Of a DNA stretch of 56,840 nt, positions 8,963-16,803 are shown piece by piece. The stretch spans positions 1 through 56,840 of the forward strand of contig JAILDJ010000157.1 in assembly GCA_024689505.1 (NCBI GenBank). Reading direction: 5' to 3'. The stretch comes from Clostridiales bacterium. Lineage in GTDB: Bacteria > Bacillota > Clostridia > Lachnospirales > Bianqueaceae. The position numbers were made by a program, and so were the translations under genes. How positions within the stretch are numbered: the first letter of the stretch is position 1; the number at the start of each line of letters is the position of its first letter. The notes below the pieces were generated by a model. That model was not told the origin of the DNA and did not search any database. It saw nothing but the letters and a program-made list of their open reading frames with translations.

Positions 8963-10103
8963 GTTGCTGAAGACCGAAGGCAAGGCCAGACGCGGCCGTT
9001 TGTATACACGGCACGGTGTGGTCGAAACGCCGGTTTTCATGAATGTAGGTACGGTCGGCGCGATCAAAGGGGCGGTATCCGCGGATGATCTCAAAGAGAT
9101 CGGATGTCAGGTCGAATTGTCCAACACCTATCATCTTCATGTGCGTACCGGTGATACGGCGATCAAAGCAATGGGCGGGCTGCACAAGTTCATGCATTGG
9201 GATCGTCCGATCCTTACGGATTCCGGAGGGTTCCAGGTGTTTTCATTGTCCCAGCTGCGAGGTAAGATCCGCGAGGAGGGAGTCACCTTCGCCTCCCACA
9301 TCGATGGGCGCCGCATCTTCATGGGACCGGAAGAGAGTATGCAGATCCAGTCCAATCTTGGGTCTACGATCGCCATGGCGTTTGATGAATGTCCCCCCAG
9401 TAAAGCGGACCGCAGCTATATCCTGCCATCCGTAGAGCGCACCACCAGGTGGCTGGAGCGCTGTGTCAAGGAAATGGAGCGTCTCAATGCTTTGGAGGAT
9501 ACGATCAATCCGGAGCAGATGCTTTTCGGTATCAACCAGGGCGGCATCGAAGAGGATATCCGCATCGGTCATGCGAAGAGGATCGCGGAACTGGATCTGC
9601 CTGGATATGCGATCGGAGGCCTTGCTGTGGGCGAGACGCATGAGGAGATGTACCGCATCCTTGACGTCACAGTGCCGCATCTGCCGCAGAACAAACCGAT
9701 CTATCTGATGGGCGTCGGTACACCGGAAAACATATTGGAGGCCGTGGACCGTGGTGTAGATTTCTTCGACTGTGTTCTGCCTGCACGAAACGGTCGTCAT
9801 GGCCAGGTCTTCACCCGCAAAGGCCGCCTGAAACTGAAAAACGCGAAATATATGTACGATATGGCCCCGATCGACGAGACCTGTACCTGTCCCGCCTGCC
9901 GCAGTTTTTCCAGAGCCTATATCCGACATCTGCTGACGGCAGGAGAAATGCTGGGCATGCGTCTGTGCGTGCTGCACAATCTGTTTTTCTACAACCGCAT
10001 GATGCAGGAGATCCGAGATGCCTTGGATGCAGGATGCTTTGCGGAGTACAAAAAGAAGACTTTGGAAGGCTTCAAAGAGTTGGAGAGCACACAAAACTCT
10101 TGA
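8955..10103 (+). CDS. tgt: tRNA-guanine transglycosylase
   Basis: Tgt exchanges guanine-34 of GUN tRNAs for preQ1. All the family marks are present in 382 residues: the catalytic Asp region LTDSGGFQVFSL, the substrate loop GGLAVGE, the RNA-binding FFDCVLPARNGRHG, and the zinc site CTCPACRSFSRAYIRHL with a later His (VLHNLFFYN). The ATG is preceded by GGAGG 9 nt upstream and overlaps the csbB-like gene by 8 nt. Its partner queA lies upstream across the inserted envelope and transport genes. The stop codon is part of the -35 element of the yajC promoter. Confidence 0.97.
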   Translation: MYELLKTEGKARRGRLYTRHGVVETPVFMNVGTVGAIKGAVSADDLKEIGCQVELSNTYHLHVRTGDTAIKAMGGLHKFMHWDRPILTDSGGFQVFSLSQLRGKIREEGVTFASHIDGRRIFMGPEESMQIQSNLGSTIAMAFDECPPSKADRSYILPSVERTTRWLERCVKEMERLNALEDTINPEQMLFGINQGGIEEDIRIGHAKRIAELDLPGYAIGGLAVGETHEEMYRILDVTVPHLPQNKPIYLMGVGTPENILEAVDRGVDFFDCVLPARNGRHGQVFTRKGRLKLKNAKYMYDMAPIDETCTCPACRSFSRAYIRHLLTAGEMLGMRLCVLHNLFFYNRMMQEIRDALDAGCFAEYKKKTLEGFKELESTQNS

Positions 10104-10128
10104 CCACAACAGGGGTTTTTGCTATAAT
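10100..10128 (+). promoter_or_regulatory. Sigma-A promoter for yajC
   Basis: TTGACC, a 17-nt spacer and TATAAT. The -35 hexamer contains the tgt stop codon (TGA at 10101-10103). Confidence 0.8.
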
Positions 10129-10159
10129 ATTTATATTCTTAATCCTAGGAGGAACTACT

Positions 10160-10630
10160 ATGTTGTTTTTATTCAGCGCTGATGCAGCCGCAACGCCGGG
10201 AGGCGGAAGTCTGCTTCCTATGCTTGCCGTGTATGCGGTCTTTATCGTGGTCCTGTACTTCATCATGATCCGTCCGCAGCGCAGGCGCCAGAAAGAAACT
10301 GACAAAATGCAGAATTCCATCAGCATCGGCAACTGGGTGCTGTTGAATAACGGTATGTACGGCAAAGTCGTCAATATCGTCAACGACTGCCTGATGGTCG
10401 AATTCGGAACCAATAAGAGCGTCATCATTCCTGTACGCCGCGATCAGATCCTTGGCATCACTGAACCGGACCTGACGCAGAAAACGGTCGATGAGACCGC
10501 CATCGCTCCGAAAGATGAGCTTGTCGGTGAGGACCTGGAAGAGGACGGCCTGGACGATTATGACAAGTATTTGATCGAACAGGAAGAGAAAAAGAACGGC
10601 AAAAAGGGAGTTTTCAAGAAAAAGAACTAA
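10160..10630 (+). CDS. yajC: Preprotein translocase subunit YajC
   Basis: The product is 156 residues: a short N-terminal stretch, one transmembrane helix (LPMLAVYAVFIVVLYFIMI, about residues 19-37), the family signature IRPQRRRQKE directly after it, and a small cytoplasmic domain (GNWVLLNNGMYGKVV...). The C-terminus is an acidic then lysine-rich tail, longer than in many homologues. The ATG has a perfect AGGAGG 7 nt upstream. YajC associates with SecDF at the Sec translocon, but no secD/secF follows here; rpsU does. Next to tgt is its classical position. The gene has its own promoter. Confidence 0.95.
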   Translation: MLFLFSADAAATPGGGSLLPMLAVYAVFIVVLYFIMIRPQRRRQKETDKMQNSISIGNWVLLNNGMYGKVVNIVNDCLMVEFGTNKSVIIPVRRDQILGITEPDLTQKTVDETAIAPKDELVGEDLEEDGLDDYDKYLIEQEEKKNGKKGVFKKKN

Positions 10631-10674
10631 AAAAAGGGTTGACGGCTGGAAATCCAGCGATTATAATCCTTTTT
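10631..10674 (+). terminator. Terminator-like nested inverted repeat after yajC
   Basis: The outer arms AAAAAGGGTT and AATCCTTTTT pair over 10 bp with one G-U. An inner 5-bp stem, GCTGG/CCAGC, sits inside. Transcription from yajC would end in a U-run. The rpsU promoter lies within the same repeat, so the terminator role is inferred. Confidence 0.6.
10639..10667 (+). promoter_or_regulatory. Sigma-A promoter for rpsU
   Basis: TTGACG, a 17-nt spacer and TATAAT. The spacer holds the palindrome GCTGG-AAAT-CCAGC, an operator-like feature. Confidence 0.75.
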
Positions 10675-10739
10675 AGTGCTTATTAAAATGCCCCTATGCT
10701 TGAAAGCACAATTTGCAACTGAGGGGAGGGTGGAGTTGA

Positions 10740-10916
10740 ATGTCTAACGTAGTCGTAAAAGAGAATGAGTCTCTGGACAGCGCGCTTCGTCGTTTCAAGA
10801 GAAACTGCGCCAAAGCGGGTATCATGCAGGAAGTCCGTAAAAGAGAACACTATGAAAAGCCCAGCGTAAAGCGCAAGAAGAAGTCTGAGGCTGCCAGAAA
10901 GAGAAAGTACAACTAA
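10740..10916 (+). CDS. rpsU: Small ribosomal subunit protein bS21
   Basis: The 58-residue product begins [19 protein letters not shown] and ends in a Lys/Arg-rich tail ([15 protein letters not shown]), the full bS21 pattern and usual length. bS21 binds the 30S platform next to the anti-Shine-Dalgarno end of 16S rRNA. Purine-rich GGGGAGGG and GGAG lie just upstream of the ATG. The gene stands alone, with its own promoter and a strong terminator, between yajC and topB. Confidence 0.95.
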   Translation: MSNVVVKENESLDSALRRFKRNCAKAGIMQEVRKREHYEKPSVKRKKKSEAARKRKYN

Positions 10917-10932
10917 TTGTCGATTCAGACAT

Positions 10933-10963
10933 GAGCCTTGGTCCGTTTGGACCGAGGCTCTTT
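10933..10963 (+). terminator. Intrinsic terminator after rpsU
   Basis: A 12-bp stem (GAGCCTTGGTCC / GGACCGAGGCTC, one T-G pair) with a GTTT loop is followed by TTTAGTTGTT. Confidence 0.85.
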
Positions 10964-10975
10964 AGTTGTTATAGT
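10947..10975 (+). promoter_or_regulatory. Possible extended -10 promoter for topB
   Basis: TGTTATAGT forms an extended -10 (hexamer TATAGT). A weak TTGGAC lies 17 nt upstream, inside the rpsU terminator hairpin. Confidence 0.4.
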
Positions 10976-11026
10976 ATTTGTTTTCCAAAAACCTTAGGTC
11001 CAATCAACCCCATAATTATCATAAAT

Positions 11027-13216
11027 ATGCCGAAAACATTAGTTATTGCTGAAAAACCATCTGTAGCGCGGGATTATGCCCGCGTACTCAAGTGTACGCA
11101 AAAAGGCGAAGGCTGCCTGTACAACGACAAATATGTCGTTACCTGGGCCATCGGTCATCTGATCGAGCTTTGCGAGCCGGAAGCCTATGATGAAAAGTAT
11201 AAACGTTGGAACCGGGCGGATCTTCCCATCATTCCGGAACAGATGAAACTGCGCGTGATCCGCGGCAGCGGTCCACAGTTCAAGATCGTGAAAAAGTGGA
11301 TGCGGGATGACGATATCGATCGTATCATCTGCGGTACTGATAGCGGACGGGAAGGGGAACTGATCTTCCGGTATATCTATCAAATGGCCGGGTGTAAAAA
11401 GCCCTTCGACCGTCTCTGGGTCTCCAGTATGACCAACGAAGCGATCCAGGAAGGCTTTAGTACGTTGAAAGACGGCCGGGCATACGATTCCTTATATGAA
11501 AGCGCCAGATGCCGGTCGGAGGCAGACTGGCTCGTGGGCATGAACGGCAGCCGCGCTTTTACGATCCATTACCACGCGTTGCTTTCCATCGGCCGGGTGC
11601 AGACGCCGACGTTGGCGATCATCGCCAGACGGGATGAGGAGATCAAAGCCTTCGTACCCAAGGACTACTGGGAAGTTGAGATCGGTCTGAACAAGGATGA
11701 GACTCCTTTCAACGCAAAGTGGTTCGATTGGGAGACGGTCGAAGAAGAGGGAAAAACGACGCGCCGCCGCACGACGCAGATCAGTGAAAAGGCCAGGGCG
11801 GAGGAGATCCTTGCCAGATCCGGTAAAGGGACAAAAGTCACTGTGACCGAAATCGAACGGCAGACGAAAAAACAGCTTCCGCCACTGTTATACGATCTTA
11901 CGGAACTGCAGCGTGAAGGCAATCGTAAATACGGATACTCTGCGGCTAAGGTCCTTTCTATAGCCCAGAACTTGTACGAGAAGCATAAGCTGATCACATA
12001 TCCAAGAACGGACAGCCGTTATCTGAGCCACGATATGAAGGAAACCGTGCGCAAGACGCTGCATGCTATGGACACGCCGGAATTCCATCCCTGGCTCATG
12101 AAGATCCCGGGGCTGAACTTCAATGGACGCATCATCGATGACAGCAAGATCACGGATCATCATGCGATCATTCCTACACCGCGAAAACCCGATCTTTCGT
12201 CTCTATCAGAAGAAGAATCAAGGATCTATCGCTTGATCGCCTATCGTTTGATCAGTGTCTTCTATCCCGCATATGAATACGAGACAACGACGGTCACTTT
12301 GGCTTCTGAGCAGGATCGATTCCTGGCGCGGGGACGGCATGTACTCGTGCAGGGATATATGGAACTCCCAACGAATTCCGGGGGAACGAAGAAAAAGAAA
12401 ACGCAGGAGGCGGATCTGCCGGAACTTGCAGAAGGCATGGAACTGACCGTCCTTTCTTCTAAAGTCATCGCCAACCAGACGAATCCGCCAGCACCTTTCA
12501 CGGAAGCGACGTTGCTCAGCGCTATGGAATATGCCGGGAAATATATCGAAGATGAAGCACTGCAGGAATTGATGAAAAAGACGTCTTTGGGTACGCCTGC
12601 GACACGGGCGGCGACCATCGAGCGCCTGATCAAAGTCGGCTACGTCAAGCGAGCCGGGAAAACACTTCGAGCGACGGACAAAGGGATCGCTTTGATCCAC
12701 ATCCTGCCGAAAGAGCTTACCTCTCCGGAGATGACGGCAAAATGGGAAAGAGCGCTGGATAAGATCTACCAAGGCGGAATGGATCCCCAGGCCTTCATGA
12801 ATAGTATCAAGCGTTATGTGGAATTCATCGTTGGCGCGGCGGACCAGGCACCGCAGGAGGCAGACGATACCTTCAGTAAAGCGGAAGAGGCCAGAAAGTC
12901 ACGAAAGAAAAAAGCGCCTTCCGTAGGATTGGGCACATGTCCCGTGTGTAAAAAGGGTACGATCTTACGCAACTCTAAGGCGTATTACTGCACTGAATGG
13001 AAACAGGGGTGTAAGTGCACTGTCTGGCTGGACAGCCTGTCACGCTACGGGGACATCCTGAATGATGATTTGATCCGAGAAGTCCTTGCAAAAGGTTCCG
13101 CCGTGCGTCCTGTGACCATGCCACAGACGTTCGAAAAGGGAACGGCCACGTTCTATTTTACGGAAAAAGGTGCCTTGGAAATGAAGGACTTCAAGAAAGA
13201 TGAAGGTGCCGTATGA
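11027..13216 (+). CDS. topB: DNA topoisomerase III
   Basis: This type IA topoisomerase decatenates DNA and relaxes negative supercoils through a transient 5'-phosphotyrosine. The product is 729 residues. The TOPRIM domain opens with TLVIAEKPSVARDYARVL and has GTDSGREGELIFRYIY. The active-site Tyr is in LITYPRTDSRYL, near residue 325. A C-terminal zinc-finger-like module (CPVCKKG...YYCTEWKQGCKC) follows residue ~640. The start is chosen because homology begins at MPKTLVIAEK; no Shine-Dalgarno is visible before it. The downstream araC-type gene overlaps its stop by 4 nt, an odd functional pairing that may simply be read-through. Confidence 0.95.
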   Translation: MPKTLVIAEKPSVARDYARVLKCTQKGEGCLYNDKYVVTWAIGHLIELCEPEAYDEKYKRWNRADLPIIPEQMKLRVIRGSGPQFKIVKKWMRDDDIDRIICGTDSGREGELIFRYIYQMAGCKKPFDRLWVSSMTNEAIQEGFSTLKDGRAYDSLYESARCRSEADWLVGMNGSRAFTIHYHALLSIGRVQTPTLAIIARRDEEIKAFVPKDYWEVEIGLNKDETPFNAKWFDWETVEEEGKTTRRRTTQISEKARAEEILARSGKGTKVTVTEIERQTKKQLPPLLYDLTELQREGNRKYGYSAAKVLSIAQNLYEKHKLITYPRTDSRYLSHDMKETVRKTLHAMDTPEFHPWLMKIPGLNFNGRIIDDSKITDHHAIIPTPRKPDLSSLSEEESRIYRLIAYRLISVFYPAYEYETTTVTLASEQDRFLARGRHVLVQGYMELPTNSGGTKKKKTQEADLPELAEGMELTVLSSKVIANQTNPPAPFTEATLLSAMEYAGKYIEDEALQELMKKTSLGTPATRAATIERLIKVGYVKRAGKTLRATDKGIALIHILPKELTSPEMTAKWERALDKIYQGGMDPQAFMNSIKRYVEFIVGAADQAPQEADDTFSKAEEARKSRKKKAPSVGLGTCPVCKKGTILRNSKAYYCTEWKQGCKCTVWLDSLSRYGDILNDDLIREVLAKGSAVRPVTMPQTFEKGTATFYFTEKGALEMKDFKKDEGAV

Positions 13217-14040
13217 AGCCGTTGAACCCGGGGCAGAATCTTAAGGTCCAGGTTCTGGTGGCCGGATATACACATGTGGGGACCGGTTGGAAATACCACA
13301 TGCATCGGCCTTCCTATAATCGCCTGTATTATATCCGGTCCGGGCACGGTTTTGTAGAGATCAATGGTGTCCGCTATTTGCCGGGGCAGGGGCAGCTGCT
13401 GCTCGTTCCGGCTGGAGCAAGAGTATCTTTCGGAACATTGCCCGGCAAGGATACATTTACCAAATATTGGATGCATTTTGATGCGCGTCTGGGGGACACT
13501 CCGTTGTTCGACCTGATCTCAGTTCCATGGCTGATGCAGGTAGAAGATCCTGCGTTCGTCCTTGCACATTTTCAGACGATCCTGGATGGGGAGAAAAATA
13601 AAGAGGATTTCCCCTCTGTCTTACGGCAGCAGGCGGCAGTGATGGAATTCATCGCCTGGATCCTGGACCAACATCCTGTGGACAGAGCGTATGGTGTAGG
13701 AACTGGAAAACTTGATGCGATCCTTGCATTTATCCATGAAAACATTGGTGAAGAAATATCGGTCGGTATGCTGAGCCAAATGATCGGCCTGCACCCCAAC
13801 CACTTTATCAAAGTCTTTCACATGCAAATGGGTACGTCGCCAGGGCAATATATCAACAAACTGCGTCTGGAACAAGCGAAGGAGCTGCTGTTACAGGAAG
13901 ATCTGACGATCCGTGAGGTCGCGTCTTTGGTAGGGTTTCGGGATGAAAGCTATTTCTCCCGCGCTTTCAAAAAATATATTGGCCGGACGCCGCGGGAATA
14001 CCGGCGGGAGAGCTTGTGTACACATCTCATGGAACATTAA
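13213..14040 (+). CDS. AraC family transcriptional regulator
   Basis: The 275-residue product has an N-terminal cupin-type ligand pocket (about 1-150, with HMHRPSYNRLYYIRSGHGFVE) and two C-terminal helix-turn-helix motifs: ISVGMLSQMIGLHPNHFIKVF, then LTIREVASLVGFRDESYFSRAFKKYIGRTPREYR. The ATGA overlap with topB makes the start certain. A promoter and two fucosidase genes follow directly, so it most likely senses a sugar and activates that operon; this is inferred from position, and the effector is unknown. Confidence 0.85.
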   Translation: MKPLNPGQNLKVQVLVAGYTHVGTGWKYHMHRPSYNRLYYIRSGHGFVEINGVRYLPGQGQLLLVPAGARVSFGTLPGKDTFTKYWMHFDARLGDTPLFDLISVPWLMQVEDPAFVLAHFQTILDGEKNKEDFPSVLRQQAAVMEFIAWILDQHPVDRAYGVGTGKLDAILAFIHENIGEEISVGMLSQMIGLHPNHFIKVFHMQMGTSPGQYINKLRLEQAKELLLQEDLTIREVASLVGFRDESYFSRAFKKYIGRTPREYRRESLCTHLMEH

Positions 14041-14045
14041 TATCA

Positions 14046-14074
14046 TTGCTTTTTATATGGCAGTACGATATAAT
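14046..14074 (+). promoter_or_regulatory. Sigma-A promoter for the fucosidase operon
   Basis: TTGCTT, a 17-nt spacer and TATAAT, just after the araC-type gene. It is the probable target of that regulator. Confidence 0.75.
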
Positions 14075-14120
14075 CCGAAGTAACGATTTCTTATCTAAGA
14101 ACAAGGAGGATACAGCAATC

Positions 14121-15413
14121 ATGGATGTCGTAAAACCGTTGCCGACGCCAGGCAATACCGAATGGTTCACCGCGGATCGTTTTGGATTGTTCATCCACTT
14201 CGGTTTGTACGCGGAAGCTGCCCGTCATGAATGGGTCAAGAGTCGCGAGCAGATCTCCAACGAGGAGTATCAGAAGTATTTTGATCATTTCGATCCGGAT
14301 CTGTACGATCCAAAGGCTTGGGCGAAAGCTGCCAAGGATGCGGGCATGAAGTATTTCATCATCACGACCAAGCATCATGAAGGTTTTTGCCTTTGGGACA
14401 GCAAATATACGGATTATAAAGTCACCAACACACCTTATGGCAAGGATATCCTGAAGCCTATGGTCGAAGCCTTCCGTGCAGAAGGCTTGAAGGTCGGTTT
14501 TTATCATTCTCTGCTGGATTGGCATCATCCGGATTACACGGTCGATGCCTGCCATCCTATGCGCAATAACGAAGCGTATATCGCCGAGGATAAGAACCGT
14601 GATATCACCCGATACGCGGATTATCTGTATAACCAGGTCGAGGAGCTTATGACACAGTTCGGCAAGATCGATATCATCTGGTTCGATTTTTCTGTAAGCC
14701 CGGGTATGGGTTTCGAAGGCAAGGGCAAGGAGATCTGGCAGTCAGAGCGCCTGCTGAAGATGATCCGTGGCTATCAGCCGGATATCATCATCAACGACCG
14801 CCTGCAGATCGATCAGGATGTCAAGACGCCGGAGCAGTATCAGCCGCGTGAATGGCTGAAGGTCAACGGACAGCCTGTAGTATGGGAAGCCTGTCAGACC
14901 CTGTCCGGTTCCTGGGGCTACTATCGTGATGAAGAAAGCTGGAAGAGCGTGGAAATGCTCATCAAGATGCTGGTCGATTCCGTAAGCAAAGGCGGCAATA
15001 TGATCCTCAACGTGGGACCGACAGGCCGTGGAGAATTCGACTATCGTGCGCTCAACGCGCTGAAGGGCATTGGAGCTTGGATGCATTACAACAGCAGGTC
15101 GATCTATGGCTGCACCGCGGCTCCTGCGGAGCTGAAATGCCCTGAGGACTGCCGGTTCACCTACAATCCTAAGACGAACCGCTTGTATGTGCATGTATTC
15201 AGCTGGCCGTTCCGTCATTTGCATCTGGATGGTTTCGTAGGCAAAGTCGCCTATGCGCAGCTGCTGAACGATGCTTCCGAGATCAAAATGGAAGTGGGCA
15301 AGGACCAGAATTCCGGCACGGTCGATACTGCTTTTGGCTCCAACACACTGTCCTTGATCCTGCCGATCAAGAAGCCCAACGAAGTACCCGTGATCGAACT
15401 GTTCCTGAAATAA
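14121..15413 (+). CDS. Alpha-L-fucosidase, GH29 (A-like)
   Basis: The 430-residue product starts at an ATG with AAGGAGG 11 nt upstream. GH29 barrel signatures are clear: RFGLFIHFGLYA near the N-terminus, KYFIITTKHHEGFCLWDSKYTDY, GFYHSLLDWHHPDY, and IDIIWFDFSVSP, where the Asp of WFD is the expected nucleophile. SKGGNMILNVGPTGRGEF precedes a short C-terminal beta domain. No signal peptide is seen, so the enzyme should act in the cytoplasm on imported fucosylated oligosaccharides. It lacks the longer CGEGPNG motif of its neighbour, which suggests a subfamily A-like enzyme with broader aryl or alpha-1,2/1,6 activity; subfamily assignment from sequence alone is moderate. Confidence 0.9.
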   Translation: MDVVKPLPTPGNTEWFTADRFGLFIHFGLYAEAARHEWVKSREQISNEEYQKYFDHFDPDLYDPKAWAKAAKDAGMKYFIITTKHHEGFCLWDSKYTDYKVTNTPYGKDILKPMVEAFRAEGLKVGFYHSLLDWHHPDYTVDACHPMRNNEAYIAEDKNRDITRYADYLYNQVEELMTQFGKIDIIWFDFSVSPGMGFEGKGKEIWQSERLLKMIRGYQPDIIINDRLQIDQDVKTPEQYQPREWLKVNGQPVVWEACQTLSGSWGYYRDEESWKSVEMLIKMLVDSVSKGGNMILNVGPTGRGEFDYRALNALKGIGAWMHYNSRSIYGCTAAPAELKCPEDCRFTYNPKTNRLYVHVFSWPFRHLHLDGFVGKVAYAQLLNDASEIKMEVGKDQNSGTVDTAFGSNTLSLILPIKKPNEVPVIELFLK

Positions 15414-15426
15414 AAGGAGGACACTC

Positions 15427-16803
15427 ATGAAAGCGTTCTTAAAAGAAGCAGCAAATGTCAAACCCTCTCAGCGTCAGCTGGACTGGTATGAACTGGGCTC
15501 CTATGCCTTCGTACATTTCAGCCCGAATACGTTTACAGACCGTGAATGGGGTCTGGGAGATGAAGATGAAAAGATCTTCAACCCAGTCAAACTGGACTGT
15601 GACCAGTGGGTGCGTGCCATCAAGTCTGCCGGCATGAAGGGCATGGTCCTTACAGCCAAGCATCATGATGGTTTCTGCTTATGGCCGTCCAAATATACCG
15701 AGCACAGTGTCAAAAATTGCCCGTTGGATATCGATGTAGTGAAAGAGGCTTCTGAAGCCTGCCGCCGCGGCGGGATCAAATTCGGCTTCTACCTTTCGCC
15801 CTGGGATCGTAACAACGCGTTGTATGGGACGGATGCCTATAACGACTATTTCTGCAACCAGCTCAGAGAGCTGCTGACCGGATATGGGGATATATTCTAC
15901 GTCTGGTTCGATAATGCCTGCGGCGAAGGGCCGAACGGCAAGAAACAGGTGTATGATTTCCCACGTTATATCAAATTGATCCGCGAACTGCAGCCCGGCG
16001 CTGTGATCTTCAATGATTTTGGCCCTGACATTCGTTGGTGCGGTAATGAAGCCGGTGTCGCCCGCCATTCCGAATGGGCTGTCGTTCCGAAGGAGCTTTG
16101 CTTCTACAGCGACGTGCAGACCGGTCCTGCGCCGATGGCCGACGAGGGTGACCTTTCTTATATCTACAATACCGACCAGGAGATCGGTACCCTGCCGACG
16201 ATCATGTTCTCCAAGGGACTTACCTTTACCCCGGCGGAGATCAATATGTCGATCCGTCCCGGCTGGTTCTGGCATGAGCAGGAGGAGCCTCATTCATTGG
16301 AGCGTTTGTTCCGCACGTACATTACTTCCTACGGAGCCAATGCCTGTATGCATTTGAATCTGCCCCCGAACCGGGATGGTCTGATCGATGAACGCGACGT
16401 GGCACGTCTTCAGGAATTCGGTGATCTGATCCGCAGAGAATTCGGTACACCGATCCCTTGTACGGTGGAGAAAGAAGAGGGTACCAGTGCCCTTCAGCCC
16501 AAGTATCATATCCATTTCGATCAGGTCCGCAAAGACGTGAAATACATCGTCATCCGCGAAGATATCGCTAAAGGCCAACGGGTGGAGAGTTTCAAGATCC
16601 TGGCGCATTTCGGCTCCGGCGCACAGTATCCGCTGTATCAGGGGACTGTGATCGGTAACCGCCGCATCTGCATGCTGCAGGATCCCTTCGCACTGCAGAA
16701 TCCGTTGATCGATGATCGTCGTTTCCCGGGCTTCCAGGATCTGACGGTCCATATCACTTCCGCACGTGACGAAGTCATGATCAAAGATATCCAGGTGTTT
16801 TAA
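15427..16803 (+). CDS. Alpha-L-fucosidase, GH29 (B-like)
   Basis: The 458-residue product starts 13 nt after the first fucosidase, with AAAGGAGG 6 nt before the ATG. It is not a recent duplicate: the shared motifs (AKHHDGFCLWPSKYTEHSV, FGFYLSPWDR) diverge, and the nucleophile segment VWFDNACGEGPNGKKQ is the kind seen in GH29 subfamily B enzymes, which prefer branched alpha-1,3/1,4-fucose as in Lewis structures. MSIRPGWFWHEQEE and HLNLPPNRDGLI also fit that group. No signal peptide is seen. A fucosidase of each type in one operon suggests stepwise trimming of host or milk glycans inside the cell. Confidence 0.9.
   Translation: MKAFLKEAANVKPSQRQLDWYELGSYAFVHFSPNTFTDREWGLGDEDEKIFNPVKLDCDQWVRAIKSAGMKGMVLTAKHHDGFCLWPSKYTEHSVKNCPLDIDVVKEASEACRRGGIKFGFYLSPWDRNNALYGTDAYNDYFCNQLRELLTGYGDIFYVWFDNACGEGPNGKKQVYDFPRYIKLIRELQPGAVIFNDFGPDIRWCGNEAGVARHSEWAVVPKELCFYSDVQTGPAPMADEGDLSYIYNTDQEIGTLPTIMFSKGLTFTPAEINMSIRPGWFWHEQEEPHSLERLFRTYITSYGANACMHLNLPPNRDGLIDERDVARLQEFGDLIRREFGTPIPCTVEKEEGTSALQPKYHIHFDQVRKDVKYIVIREDIAKGQRVESFKILAHFGSGAQYPLYQGTVIGNRRICMLQDPFALQNPLIDDRRFPGFQDLTVHITSARDEVMIKDIQVF

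Noticed and set aside
10631-10739. secD/secF expected after yajC
   Set aside because: The stretch holds only the terminator/promoter repeat and the rpsU leader.
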